Shown in pieces: positions 7,347-15,615 of a DNA stretch of 27,320 nt. The stretch is from Cytophagaceae bacterium. Its GTDB lineage: Bacteria > Bacteroidota > Bacteroidia > Cytophagales > Flexibacteraceae. Position numbers and translations under genes: made by a program. Within the stretch, counting starts at the first letter, position 1; every line of letters starts with the position of its first letter. The notes under the pieces were generated by a model, which was not told the DNA's origin, made no database searches, and worked only from the letters and a program-made list of their open reading frames with translations. The stretch spans positions 1-27,320 of the forward strand of contig CANHWS010000008.1 of NCBI GenBank assembly GCA_947464365.1, written 5' to 3'.

Positions 7347-8954
7347 ATGACAACTGGCTTCCAGATTCGATTATTGCTTTTGACCTTCGGCCTATTCGGA
7401 CTTACTTCCCAATGGTCCTTTGCCCAAACCATCGAGACCAGTAACTATTGGGTGTATCTATCCGATCGCGAGCCCAGCCCAGTTAACACTCGAATCAGTC
7501 CTGCCACAATTCAATCACGGATTAACCTCGGTCTGGATCTTGACCAAGTAACAGATCAAAGGCCATCCTCAGCATTGATCAAACAAGTAAGCGCAACTGG
7601 GGCTCAATTACGGTTCCTGAGCAAATGGTTGGGGGCTATCAGTGTATCTGCAACAACGGAGCAGATCAATCGGATTAAGGAAATCAGGGGTGTTACGGAA
7701 ATACACGCTTTTGGTGGTGTCTTTTTGGCCGCAAGCACCAAAGGACAGGTAAATCAGGAGGCAAATGCGGACAACCCCAGTTTATACCCTGCTTTGGCCC
7801 AGATGCAGACGGATGCATTCATCAACAAAGGTTTAACGGGCAAAGGAATCAAGATGGGGCTAATCGACGCTGGTTTTCGGGATGCTGATCTCACACCTGT
7901 TTTAAGCCATCTTCAGACCCGTAAAGCAGTCAAGTCGGTAAGGGATTTTGTTGTGCCTAAAAGATCCCCTAGGTTTTTCCGTGGGCCAGCTGATAGCCTT
8001 GATACCCACGGAACCACGGTGCTGAAGATGGTAGCAGGTTATGATAGCACCAAAGCTCGTTGGCTAGGCTGTGCCACAGGTGTGGACCTATATCTTGCCC
8101 GCACGGATGATGCCAAACACGAGTACCGCGCCGAGGAAGACCAATGGCTAGCGGCAATGGAGTGGATGGACAGTTCTGGAGTGCGCCTAATCAATTCGTC
8201 CCTTGGTTATGGTAAAGGCTTCGACAAGGAGAGCGACAACTACAAACCATCGGACATTACGGGTAAAACTACCGCAGTTAGCAAAGCTGCAGCCATCGCT
8301 GTGAACCAGAAGGGATTAATGGTGGTCGTTTCTGCAGGCAACGAAGGCGAGGACGAAGCTTGGGGCATCATAGCATCCCCAGCAGATGCCGAAGGTGTCC
8401 TGACGGTTGGGGCAACTGTCGGCAAACCCTACAAAAAGGCTGGCTATAGTGGCATCGGACCTGCAAAATTACCCTACTTAAAACCCGATCTTGCTGCCTA
8501 CTCGCTAACTGGTACCAGTTTCTCGTCCCCTGCGGTGGCTGGCTTTGTTGCTTGTCTGATGGAGGCCAATCCTACACTCAGCAACAAACAACTACATGCG
8601 ATTATGCGGCGGTCATCATCCTTGTACCCCTATGCTAACAACTATTTGGGTGCTGGCTTTCCGTCTGCTCCACTAGCTCTAGAGGCAGCCGCAAAACCCA
8701 ATGGATGGGAAAAAGGATCGAGCATTTCGTCCAAATTGATCAGGCAGAATCGCATCTCCCCTGCAGTCCTTGATATCTCGGACTCGACGACCCAACAAGT
8801 CGTGGTGTTCCATAAGTCAAATAAGACAATGGTCATTAAGCAGGAAATCCTTACTATCCAGAAAGGTAAACTATCTGTTGCCTGCATCCAGGCAGAGAAC
8901 CTCTACTCAACAGTGATGTTGCCTGACCAAGTGGTGGAAATCGAATGGAAATAA
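7347..8954 (+). CDS. Secreted subtilisin-like serine peptidase (S8 family)
   Basis: A 535-residue exported protease. An N-terminal hydrophobic signal ends near SFAQ|T. Residues about 34-128 (YWVYLSDREPS to EIHAFGG) resemble the I9-like propeptide that precedes Bacteroidota S8 peptidases. The catalytic domain follows with Asp174 in GLIDAGF, His221 in LDTHGTTV, the oxyanion Asn332 in VVSAGNEG and Ser391 in GTSFSSPAVAGF, in the correct order for S8, so the triad is complete. About 110 residues after the catalytic core form a small beta-rich tail ending VEIEWK; no type IX sorting domain is obvious. It is the last of three exported proteins on this strand and has its own upstream region after a terminator. 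Its stop is 41 bp from the stop of the convergent hydrolase gene. The substrate is unknown; a role in extracellular or periplasmic protein turnover is inferred. Confidence 0.93.
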   Translation: MTTGFQIRLLLLTFGLFGLTSQWSFAQTIETSNYWVYLSDREPSPVNTRISPATIQSRINLGLDLDQVTDQRPSSALIKQVSATGAQLRFLSKWLGAISVSATTEQINRIKEIRGVTEIHAFGGVFLAASTKGQVNQEANADNPSLYPALAQMQTDAFINKGLTGKGIKMGLIDAGFRDADLTPVLSHLQTRKAVKSVRDFVVPKRSPRFFRGPADSLDTHGTTVLKMVAGYDSTKARWLGCATGVDLYLARTDDAKHEYRAEEDQWLAAMEWMDSSGVRLINSSLGYGKGFDKESDNYKPSDITGKTTAVSKAAAIAVNQKGLMVVVSAGNEGEDEAWGIIASPADAEGVLTVGATVGKPYKKAGYSGIGPAKLPYLKPDLAAYSLTGTSFSSPAVAGFVACLMEANPTLSNKQLHAIMRRSSSLYPYANNYLGAGFPSAPLALEAAAKPNGWEKGSSISSKLIRQNRISPAVLDISDSTTQQVVVFHKSNKTMVIKQEILTIQKGKLSVACIQAENLYSTVMLPDQVVEIEWK

Positions 8955-8995
8955 GTGCATTCAATTGGTGTTAGTTAGGTCAGTCAATTTACCAT

Positions 8996-9787
8996 TTAAT
9001 TGATCGGGATCTGGATTTGCAGACCATCATAGGCTAGGAAAACATTGGCTGGCAACTTGGTCGCCTCCACGTCGGCGTGCTTGCCAAGGCGATGGCTAAT
9101 ATGTGTGAGGTAGGCCGTATCGGGTTTAAGCTCTTCGATAATGTCTAATACTTCTGCTAGGGTAAAATGGCTATTGTGTGGTTCTTCTTGTAGGCCATTA
9201 AACACGATCGTCTTAGCGCCACGGATAAGGTCTAATTGGTCTGGGTCAATGGTTTTGGCATCGGTGATATAGACAAAATCGGCTATCCTGAACCCCAGTA
9301 TAGGTAGCTTAAAGTGCATTACCTCGATGGGGGTGATCTCTAGACCTGCTAATACAAACGGGACGCCAGCTGCCACAGGATACAGCTCTAGCTCAGGCAC
9401 ACCGGCATACTTATGCTCGCCAAAGGCATAGGCAAACTCAACCTTGAGTCTATCAAGGACGCGCTGCTGTGCAAATAAGGGCATTGGCCGATTCTGCCTA
9501 AAATTATAGCCCCTGACGTCGTCTAGGCCTGCAATATGATCCTTGTGCTCGTGTGTAAAAACAATGCCATCGAGCGTCATGATGCGGTTTCGTAGCATTT
9601 GCTGCCGAAAATCTGGCCCCGAGTCAATGACGACACTTTGACCCTCATACGCAATATGAATTGAAGATCGCAGCCGTTTGTCCCGAAAATCGAGACTACA
9701 GCAAACAGGGCATGGGCAGGCGATCATCGGGATGCCTTGGCTAGTGCCAGTACCTAAGAATGTGATGGTCGCCGAGGGTGATTGCAT
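8996..9787 (-). CDS. Metallo-beta-lactamase-fold hydrolase, PhnP/phosphoribosyl cyclic phosphodiesterase-like
   Basis: A 263-residue cytoplasmic metallohydrolase. The N-terminus has LGTGTSQGIPMIACPCPVC: GTGTSQG is the opening of the PhnP/RNase Z-like branch, and the Cys cluster resembles the extra structural zinc site of PhnP. The main metal site is T-H-E-H-K-D-H at 78-84 followed by IAGLDD. Further ligands are His in EVMHFKLPILGFRI, Asp in VYITDAKTI and the final LTHISH. Related proteins cleave cyclic phosphates such as 5-phosphoribosyl 1,2-cyclic phosphate, but in this phylum they occur without phosphonate genes, as here, so the substrate is open. It stands downstream of fumC on the same strand, but 311 bp and a hairpin separate them. 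Nothing is missing from the metal sites. Confidence 0.9.
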   Translation of the reverse strand: MQSPSATITFLGTGTSQGIPMIACPCPVCCSLDFRDKRLRSSIHIAYEGQSVVIDSGPDFRQQMLRNRIMTLDGIVFTHEHKDHIAGLDDVRGYNFRQNRPMPLFAQQRVLDRLKVEFAYAFGEHKYAGVPELELYPVAAGVPFVLAGLEITPIEVMHFKLPILGFRIADFVYITDAKTIDPDQLDLIRGAKTIVFNGLQEEPHNSHFTLAEVLDIIEELKPDTAYLTHISHRLGKHADVEATKLPANVFLAYDGLQIQIPIN

Positions 9788-10098
9788 AACGCAAATTTAG
9801 GGAAGATTAAAGAGGTTTCGAGCTGGGTGTTTGGTGCCGCTTTTGACTAGTGTACAAGGAAACAATCTTATCATCTAATCCGTAATGTGGTGCGATAGAC
9901 TGTAAGAGGCTTGCCGTTGTTTTAGTTATCCGATCCATTCCTCAACCATAACCAGCAATATGTCTTACAAGCACCGACCTCAGTATTAGGTCTGAGCCTG
10001 GTGATTACAAACCAAAATAGCTTCCGGATTGGGACCGAAAGCTATTTTGGCATTAGCAAAAACTATGTGGTGATCAGCAACCGTGCCAGTTGGTGTCC
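9788..10098. other. Intergenic region between fumC and the hydrolase gene
   Basis: This 311-bp gap holds the strong hairpin at 10012-10050, the likely fumC terminator. The rest has no open frame with a credible start and no recognised RNA gene. Confidence 0.5.
10012..10050 (-). terminator. Strong hairpin, probable fumC terminator
   Basis: The arm CCAAAATAGCTTCCGG at 10012-10027 pairs with CCGAAAGCTATTTTGG at 10035-10050 around the loop ATTGGGA. Fifteen of 16 positions are complementary. On the minus strand it lies about 48 bases past the fumC stop and is followed by TTTG, so the T-tract is short. A terminator or transcript-end stabiliser is the likeliest role. Confidence 0.6.
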
Positions 10099-11493
10099 TT
10101 ATTTTAGACTACCAACCATGTCTTCAGCCACGACCCATTGATCAAACTGCTCTGAGGTCAGTAAGCCAAGGTTGATGGCAGCAGCACGAAGGGTGGTATT
10201 CTCCTTGTGGGCCTTTTTGGCGATTTTGGCAGCGTTTTCGTAGCCAATGTGCGGGTTGAGGGCGGTAACCAACATTAGGCTATTCTCAAGGTTTTTCTTG
10301 ATGTCCACCAGGTTAGGCTCGATGCCGACAGCACAATGTTCGTTAAACGACTCGCAAGCATCGCCTAGCAGCCTAGCACTCATCAGCAGGTTGAAGATGA
10401 TCACAGGCTTGAAGACGTTGAGTTGGAAGTGTCCATTCATGCCACCAACGGCGATCGCAGCATCGTTACCGATAACTTGCGCGCAGACCATCGTAAGGGC
10501 CTCACACTGGGTTGGGTTCACCTTGCCTGGCATGATTGACGAACCAGGCTCATTTTCTGGAATATAGATTTCCCCAATGCCACAACGTGGTCCACTGGAT
10601 AGCATCCGGACATCATTGGCGATTTTCATCAGACTGACTGCCAATGTTTTGAGGGCGCCGCTCGTGCTTACACAAGCATCGTGGGCACTTAGTGCCTCAT
10701 ATTTGTTGGGCGCTGTCACGAATGGGTGCCCTGTAATAGCTGCAATTTTCTGAGCCACCAAAACATCATAGCCAGCAGGCGTATTAAGGCCAGTACCAAC
10801 TGCTGTGCCACCAAGAGCTAGCTCTGCAAGGTGAGCGAGGGTAGCTTCTATGTGTTTGATGCCATGATCTAGTTGTGCGACATAAGCGCTGAATTCTTGT
10901 CCTAAGGTCAGCGGCGTAGCATCCATAAAGTGGGTGCGGCCGATCTTGACAATGTTCATGAATTCTGCCGTTTTGCGAGCTAACGTATCACGGAGAACTT
11001 TGACCTTGGGTAGGGTATGGTCAACAATGTAGCTGTAAGCCGCAATGTTCATTGCGGTCGGGAACGTATCGTTCGAGCTTTGGCTTTTGTTGACGTCGTC
11101 GTTGGGGTGGATTTTTTTCTTTTCATCCATCAAGTCACCGCCAAGCAGGACATGCGCACGGTAGGCCACAACCTCGTTGACGTTCATGTTGCTTTGGGTG
11201 CCACTACCTGTTTGCCACACCACCAGCGGGAACTGGTCAGCTAGTTTGCCTTCTGCGACTTCGTCACAGACTTGGGCGATGATTTTCATTTTATCCTCGC
11301 TCAGGACACCAAGTTCGTGGTTGGCCTGTGCGGCTGCCTTCTTGAGGACAGCAAAGGCAGCGATGACTTCAGTTGGCATTTGGTGCCCACCGATCGTGAA
11401 GTTTTGTTTAGAACGTTGGGTTTGTGCACCCCAATATACATGGGCAGGTACCTGTACCTCACCCATAGTGTCGCGCTCAATGCGGTAGTCCAT
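10099..11493 (-). CDS. fumC: Fumarate hydratase, class II
   Basis: The iron-independent fumarase of the TCA cycle, interconverting fumarate and L-malate as a cytoplasmic homotetramer. The ATG at 11493 was chosen because it gives 464 residues beginning MDYRIERDTMGEV, the normal start of the family. It also places the active-site residues at His188 (GRTHFMDATPL) and Ser318 (GSSIMPGKVNP), the same numbers as in E. coli FumC. The frame continues upstream to a TTG at 11550, adding 19 unrelated residues. Other visible motifs are GSGTQSNMNVNEV, the HPNDDVNKSQSSNDTFPTAM segment and GGTAVGTGLN. No key residue is missing. The acyl-CoA dehydrogenase gene lies upstream on the same strand, but a strong terminator hairpin separates them, so fumC should have its own promoter. 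Confidence 0.97.
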   Translation of the reverse strand: MDYRIERDTMGEVQVPAHVYWGAQTQRSKQNFTIGGHQMPTEVIAAFAVLKKAAAQANHELGVLSEDKMKIIAQVCDEVAEGKLADQFPLVVWQTGSGTQSNMNVNEVVAYRAHVLLGGDLMDEKKKIHPNDDVNKSQSSNDTFPTAMNIAAYSYIVDHTLPKVKVLRDTLARKTAEFMNIVKIGRTHFMDATPLTLGQEFSAYVAQLDHGIKHIEATLAHLAELALGGTAVGTGLNTPAGYDVLVAQKIAAITGHPFVTAPNKYEALSAHDACVSTSGALKTLAVSLMKIANDVRMLSSGPRCGIGEIYIPENEPGSSIMPGKVNPTQCEALTMVCAQVIGNDAAIAVGGMNGHFQLNVFKPVIIFNLLMSARLLGDACESFNEHCAVGIEPNLVDIKKNLENSLMLVTALNPHIGYENAAKIAKKAHKENTTLRAAAINLGLLTSEQFDQWVVAEDMVGSLK

Positions 11494-11603
11494 GTGATAG
11501 TCGGAGACAGGTTTTGACCTTTGCTGGTTTGCAAGGTTGGCACCTGTCAAGGGGGATAGTGGGTTGATTGAAAGGGTAGTTTATCTAAGTAATCAGGGGC
11601 AAT

Positions 11604-11633
11604 AAAAAGGCTGTTACATCTCTGTAACAGCCT
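11604..11633 (-). terminator. Intrinsic terminator of the acyl-CoA dehydrogenase gene
   Basis: A perfect 11-bp stem with a four-base loop is present: AGGCTGTTACA at 11608-11618, TCTC, then TGTAACAGCCT at 11623-11633. On the minus strand the stem is followed by a run of T (A at 11604-11608 on the plus strand). It begins 18 bp after the dehydrogenase stop codon, so it separates that gene from fumC. Confidence 0.85.
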
Positions 11634-11650
11634 CGTAATGCAATGTTGAT

Positions 11651-12877
11651 TTATTTGAAAGCCGGTATGCCTGTGATGTCGGCACCTAGGATCAGCAGGT
11701 GGATATCGTGTGTACCTTCGTACGTCACGACGGACTCTAGGTTCATCATGTGGCGCATAATGGGGTATTCGCCAGTGATGCCCATTCCGCCATGGATTTG
11801 GCGTGCCTCACGGGCAATCTCCAGAGCAATCTGGACATTGTTACGTTTAGCCATGCTGATCATTGGGGTGGTAGCACGTCCTTGGTCCATCAGGTCGCCG
11901 ATGCGCATCACTAGCAACTGTGCTTTGGTGATTTCGGTCAGCATCTCGGCCAGTTTTTTCTGGATGAGCTGGAAGCTGGCAATCGGTTTGTCAAACTGAA
12001 TGCGCTCCATTGCATAACGGCGTGCACTGTCATAGCAGTCCATAGCAGCACCGATAGCCCCCCAAGCAATGCCAAAACGGGCAGAGTCCAAGCACATCAT
12101 TGGTGCGCCTAGGCCACTTTTGCCTGGCAAGAGGTTTTCTTTAGGCACTTTGACATTGTCAAACACAAGCTCACCAGTACAACTAGCCCTTAGGCTCCAT
12201 TTGTTGTGAGTTTCTGGGGTGCTAAAGCCTTCCATGCCCCGCTCGACGATGAGGCCATGGATGCGGCCTTCTTCGCTTTTGGCCCAAACAACAGCTACAT
12301 CTGCCTTAGGCGAATTGCTGATCCACATCTTGGCACCATTGAGCAAATAATAGTCGCCCATGTCCTTAAAGTTGGTCGTCATGCCACTTGGGTTGCTGCC
12401 ATGGTCTGGCTCTGTGAGGCCGAAACAGCCGAGCCACTCGCCACTTGCAAGCCTTGGTAGGTATTTCTGGCGTTGCATCTCAGAGCCGAACTTGTAGATC
12501 GGGTACATCACGAGCGAGCTCTGGACTGATACCGTGGAGCGCATGCCGCTGTCCCCACGCTCAATCTCCTGCATAATGAGGCCATAGCTGTTGTAGTCTA
12601 GGCCGCCTCCACCATATTCGGTAGGGATGGTCGGGCCAAAGGCACCAACCTCGCCAAACTTGCGCACAATGTCATAAGGGAAGTAGGCTTTTTGGCAGCA
12701 GTCCTCGATGATTGGGCTGATTTCTTTCTTTACAAACTCGCGGATTGAGTACCTAATGAGCTTCTGCTCTTCGGTTAGGAGGTCATCTAGCAGCAAGAAG
12801 TCAGGCGACTCAAACGAATCGATGGCGGTGCGACGCTCTATGGTGACGTCTGTGGTCGGCATGGTGGCAGTGGTCAT
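11651..12877 (-). CDS. gcdH: Acyl-CoA dehydrogenase, glutaryl-CoA dehydrogenase type
   Basis: A 408-residue FAD enzyme. The sequence follows the glutaryl-CoA dehydrogenase branch: MRSTVSVQSSLVMYPIYKFG, GCFGLTEPDHGSNP (FAD and substrate loop), WISNSPKADVAVVWAK, and near the end YEGTHDIHLLILGADITG with catalytic Glu387. These match the mammalian and bacterial GCDH pattern more closely than short- or medium-chain enzymes. The expected reaction is oxidation and decarboxylation of glutaryl-CoA to crotonyl-CoA in lysine and tryptophan breakdown, passing electrons to ETF. In the substrate loop, DHGSNP replaces the human NSGSDP, so acyl specificity is not certain. About 25 residues before the first conserved segment (LLTEEQKLIR) are low-conservation. 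It stands alone between a 789-bp gap and its own terminator. Confidence 0.85.
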   Translation of the reverse strand: MTTATMPTTDVTIERRTAIDSFESPDFLLLDDLLTEEQKLIRYSIREFVKKEISPIIEDCCQKAYFPYDIVRKFGEVGAFGPTIPTEYGGGGLDYNSYGLIMQEIERGDSGMRSTVSVQSSLVMYPIYKFGSEMQRQKYLPRLASGEWLGCFGLTEPDHGSNPSGMTTNFKDMGDYYLLNGAKMWISNSPKADVAVVWAKSEEGRIHGLIVERGMEGFSTPETHNKWSLRASCTGELVFDNVKVPKENLLPGKSGLGAPMMCLDSARFGIAWGAIGAAMDCYDSARRYAMERIQFDKPIASFQLIQKKLAEMLTEITKAQLLVMRIGDLMDQGRATTPMISMAKRNNVQIALEIAREARQIHGGMGITGEYPIMRHMMNLESVVTYEGTHDIHLLILGADITGIPAFK

Positions 12878-12935
12878 ATTGCGGATGTCGGTGGTGTACT
12901 AATGCCTATGCCCCTATCATCAGGGGATGGCACGG

Positions 12936-12943
12936 CAAAGATA
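12936..12943 (-). promoter_or_regulatory. Possible promoter -7 element for the acyl-CoA dehydrogenase gene
   Basis: The minus-strand bases TATCTTTG match TAnnTTTG exactly, 58 bp upstream of the start codon. No TTG lies at the expected -33 distance. The implied leader contains a small CCCCT/AGGGG hairpin (12911-12926). Confidence 0.3.
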
Positions 12944-13102
12944 GTGATCGGGGCCGGATGTCGTGGCATCTTGGTGCTGACAATCATGGGGTAGGGTGGT
13001 AGTTTGATTGAGTTGGCTGGAGAGGATCTTTGGATTCCTTCTTGTAATGCTGAAAGTCCCGAAAGAACTCCTTGGGCGGTGTAAGTGCCACAGTACTGGG
13101 TG

Positions 13103-13126
13103 AGATATTGATGTTTATCAATATCT
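13103..13126. repeat. Perfect 10-bp inverted repeat with four-base loop
   Basis: AGATATTGAT (13103-13112), GTTT, then ATCAATATCT (13117-13126). The stem is perfect but AT-rich, has no T-run behind it on either strand and lies about 230 bp upstream of the nearest start codon. It could be an operator-like palindrome or a weak RNA hairpin; its role is unknown. Confidence 0.5.
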
Positions 13127-13511
13127 GGATGCTAACCACTTGATAGGACTACTTTTCAATGGGGCCAATGGTGGTCATATCCTGTGTAAAGTAACCCAGC
13201 GAGAATAACATAATTATAGCCAAAAGAAGGATTGTTTAGGACTCGATCTGTCGTTAAATCTAAAGCTCAGTATTGGATCCAATTAGCATTTATATGGTTT
13301 CGTATACCTTATTGCGGGCTTATTTTAGTTTTTTCGTGGAGATTTGTGGTGAAGAAAAATTGATTATTTGGAGGGCTTAAAGCATGACAATTATCTAACA
13401 AAAAACTCGTATCTGGGCGTCATAGACCACATTTTGGGTAGGACATTGGGCTTGCCTTATTCGATTATATCTTAAATATTATCTGTTATATCTAAGAGGA
13501 TCTAGGCCTAT

Positions 13512-13557
13512 AAAAAAACCACCTTTACATGACTCCTGGTCAAGTGTAAAGGTGGTT
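13512..13557 (-). terminator. Intrinsic terminator of lepA
   Basis: AACCACCTTTACA (13517-13529) pairs perfectly with TGTAAAGGTGGTT (13545-13557). Inside the loop TGAC and GTCA can extend the stem past a small bulge. On the minus strand the stem is followed directly by seven T (A-run 13512-13518). This is a textbook rho-independent terminator about 110 bases beyond the lepA stop codon. Confidence 0.9.
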
Positions 13558-13666
13558 CGCTGACTAGTTGACTACAGAAACTAAAGTGGCAATCACATTA
13601 TGTAGGACCGGCAAAACAAAAAAAGCATTGCAAAGATCTTGTCCTCATTTAAGGGAGTGTTTTTTT

Positions 13667-15457
13667 CTACTCACTCAGCTTAAGCACAGCCATAAAGGCT
13701 TCTTGCGGGATTTCGACATTGCCGACTTGGCGCATGCGTTTTTTACCCTTTTTCTGCTTCTCGAGGAGTTTACGCTTACGGCTGATGTCACCACCATAAC
13801 ACTTGGCAGTTACATCCTTCCGGAGGGCTTTAAGGGTCTCGCGTGCGATGACTTTGGTGCCAATACTGGCCTGGATAGCGATCTCAAATTGCTGACGGGT
13901 CAGAAGCTCACGAAGTTTTTCGCAAAGGCGCTTGCCCCAATCATAAGCCTTATCCCTATGCACAATGGCACTGAGCGCATCCACCTTCTCACCATTGAGC
14001 ATGATGTCCAATTTGACCATGGTGGACTCTTGGAAACCGATTAGCTCATAGTCAAGCGAGGCATAACCACGGCTCAAGGTCTTGAGTTTGTCAAAGAAGT
14101 CAAATACGATCTCTGAGAGCGGCAAGTCAAACTGCATCTCGACACGGTCTGTCGTGAGGTAGACTTGGTTCTTGATGATGCCCCGTTTTTCCATGCAAAG
14201 CCCCATAATGGCCCCTACATAATCACTTTTGGTGATGATCTGGGCCTTGACATAAGGCTCCTCGATGTAGTCGATGAAGCTAGGGTCAGGCATATCGCTA
14301 GGTGCGTTGATCACCATCAGCTCCTTCTTGGTGTTGTAGCACCGGAACTGGACCGAAGGTACCGTCGTGATGACAGTCATGTCAAACTCACGCTCCAAAC
14401 GCTCTTGGACGATCTCCATGTGCAACATCCCCAAGAACCCGCAACGGAAACCGAAGCCTAATGCAGCAGAGGTTTCAGGCTCCCAAACCAAGGAGGCGTC
14501 ATTGAGCTGGAGTTTCTCCATTGCAGACCGCAGGTCTTCAAATTCGCTTGTCTCGACGGGGTAAATGCCGGCAAAGACCATCGGTTTGACGTCCTCAAAA
14601 CCCTGAATGGCAACAGTTGTTGGGCGGTCAACGGTAGTGATGGTATCACCTACTTTTACTTCGCGAGCGTCTTTGATACCGCTGATCAGGTAGCCTACAT
14701 TGCCAGCACCCATCTCAAGGCGTGACTCTTGGGTTAGCTTCAGGACACCAACTTCGTCAGCATAATACTGCTTGCCGGTGTTCATGAACTTGACCTTGTC
14801 GCCTTTACGGATCGACCCGTTGAAGACACGGAAGTACACCTCAATCCCGCGGAACGAGTTGTAAACCGAATCAAATATCAAGGCCTGCAAAGGGGCATCA
14901 GGGTCGCCTGTAGGGGCGGGGATACGGGTACAGATAGCGTTCAGGATATCAAAAATACCGATACCTTCCTTGCCAGAAGCCGCAATGATGTCATCCCGAT
15001 CACAACCCAACATCTCGACGATTTCATCTTTAACCTCCTCGGGCATTGCCCCAGGTAGGTCGATCTTGTTCAGGACGGGAATAATCTCGAGGTTGTTCCC
15101 TAGTGCCAGGTATAAGTTGCTGATTGTCTGTGCTTCGATCCCTTGGCTTGCATCTACGATCAAGAGGGCGCCTTCGCAAGCTGCAATCGACCTAGAGACC
15201 TCATAACTAAAGTCAACGTGGCCAGGGGTGTCAATCAGGTTGAGGATGTAGTCTTCACCTTCAAATTTGTACTTCATCTGGATGGCATGGCTCTTGATCG
15301 TGATGCCACGCTCGCGCTCAAGGTCCATGTCGTCCAGCACCTGAGCCTGAGCCGAGCGTTGGTCCGTTGTGTTGGTGAACTCCAACAAGCGGTCTGCCAA
15401 CGTGCTTTTGCCATGGTCGATGTGGGCAATGATGCAAAAATTACGGATATTCTTCAT
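13667..15457 (-). CDS. lepA: Elongation factor 4 (ribosomal back-translocase GTPase)
   Basis: A translational GTPase that binds the ribosome and remodels stalled or mistranslocated elongation complexes. At 596 residues it has the standard family length. The G domain shows G1 AHIDHGKST (11-19), the switch-I RGIT (50-53), G3 DTPGH (76-80) and G4 NKID (130-133). Later segments typical of LepA are FRCGFLGMLHMEIVQERLERE, the EPYVKAQIITKSDYVG segment, and the LepA-specific C-terminal part with TKVIARETLKALRKDV, CYGGDISRKRKLLEKQKKGKKRM and a final QEAFMAVLKL. The start at 15455-15457 (MKNIRNFCIIAHIDHG) is canonical. It ends in an obvious intrinsic terminator. The NUDIX gene lies 158 bp upstream on the same strand; cotranscription is possible but not shown. 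Confidence 0.98.
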   Translation of the reverse strand: MKNIRNFCIIAHIDHGKSTLADRLLEFTNTTDQRSAQAQVLDDMDLERERGITIKSHAIQMKYKFEGEDYILNLIDTPGHVDFSYEVSRSIAACEGALLIVDASQGIEAQTISNLYLALGNNLEIIPVLNKIDLPGAMPEEVKDEIVEMLGCDRDDIIAASGKEGIGIFDILNAICTRIPAPTGDPDAPLQALIFDSVYNSFRGIEVYFRVFNGSIRKGDKVKFMNTGKQYYADEVGVLKLTQESRLEMGAGNVGYLISGIKDAREVKVGDTITTVDRPTTVAIQGFEDVKPMVFAGIYPVETSEFEDLRSAMEKLQLNDASLVWEPETSAALGFGFRCGFLGMLHMEIVQERLEREFDMTVITTVPSVQFRCYNTKKELMVINAPSDMPDPSFIDYIEEPYVKAQIITKSDYVGAIMGLCMEKRGIIKNQVYLTTDRVEMQFDLPLSEIVFDFFDKLKTLSRGYASLDYELIGFQESTMVKLDIMLNGEKVDALSAIVHRDKAYDWGKRLCEKLRELLTRQQFEIAIQASIGTKVIARETLKALRKDVTAKCYGGDISRKRKLLEKQKKGKKRMRQVGNVEIPQEAFMAVLKLSE

Positions 15458-15615
15458 GTTTGACTATTGCTGGCGACTTGCCTAGGGCAAGCTCTTAAGG
15501 CTTTGGCCCATCCTAATTTTGAGGGCTCGGTTGATATTGTTAGAGGGATAAACGACTGAGTAACCTGAGTGGTTTTGCCCTTGGGGATTTTTTTGCTTGG
15601 TCTGTAACTAGAGGT

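Larger units (their letters stand above)
12878..13666. other. Long intergenic region upstream of the acyl-CoA dehydrogenase gene
   Basis: Apart from the lepA terminator at 13512-13557, the hairpin at 13103-13126 and a possible -7 box at 12936-12943, nothing coding was recognised in this 789-bp gap. The part from about 13190 to 13510 is visibly AT-rich. No tRNA T-loop signature (GTTCGANTC) was seen. It could hold a small RNA or the remains of a lost gene, but nothing directly shows that. Confidence 0.5.

Noticed and set aside
9792..9799. Exact TAnnTTTG box (TAAATTTG, minus strand) upstream of the MBL-fold hydrolase gene
   Set aside because: It lies only four bases before the start codon, so transcription would begin at or inside the gene, and no TTG stands at -33.
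11494..11550. Nineteen-codon extension of fumC from a TTG
   Set aside because: Starting at 11493 reproduces the family start and puts the catalytic His and Ser at the E. coli positions 188 and 318.
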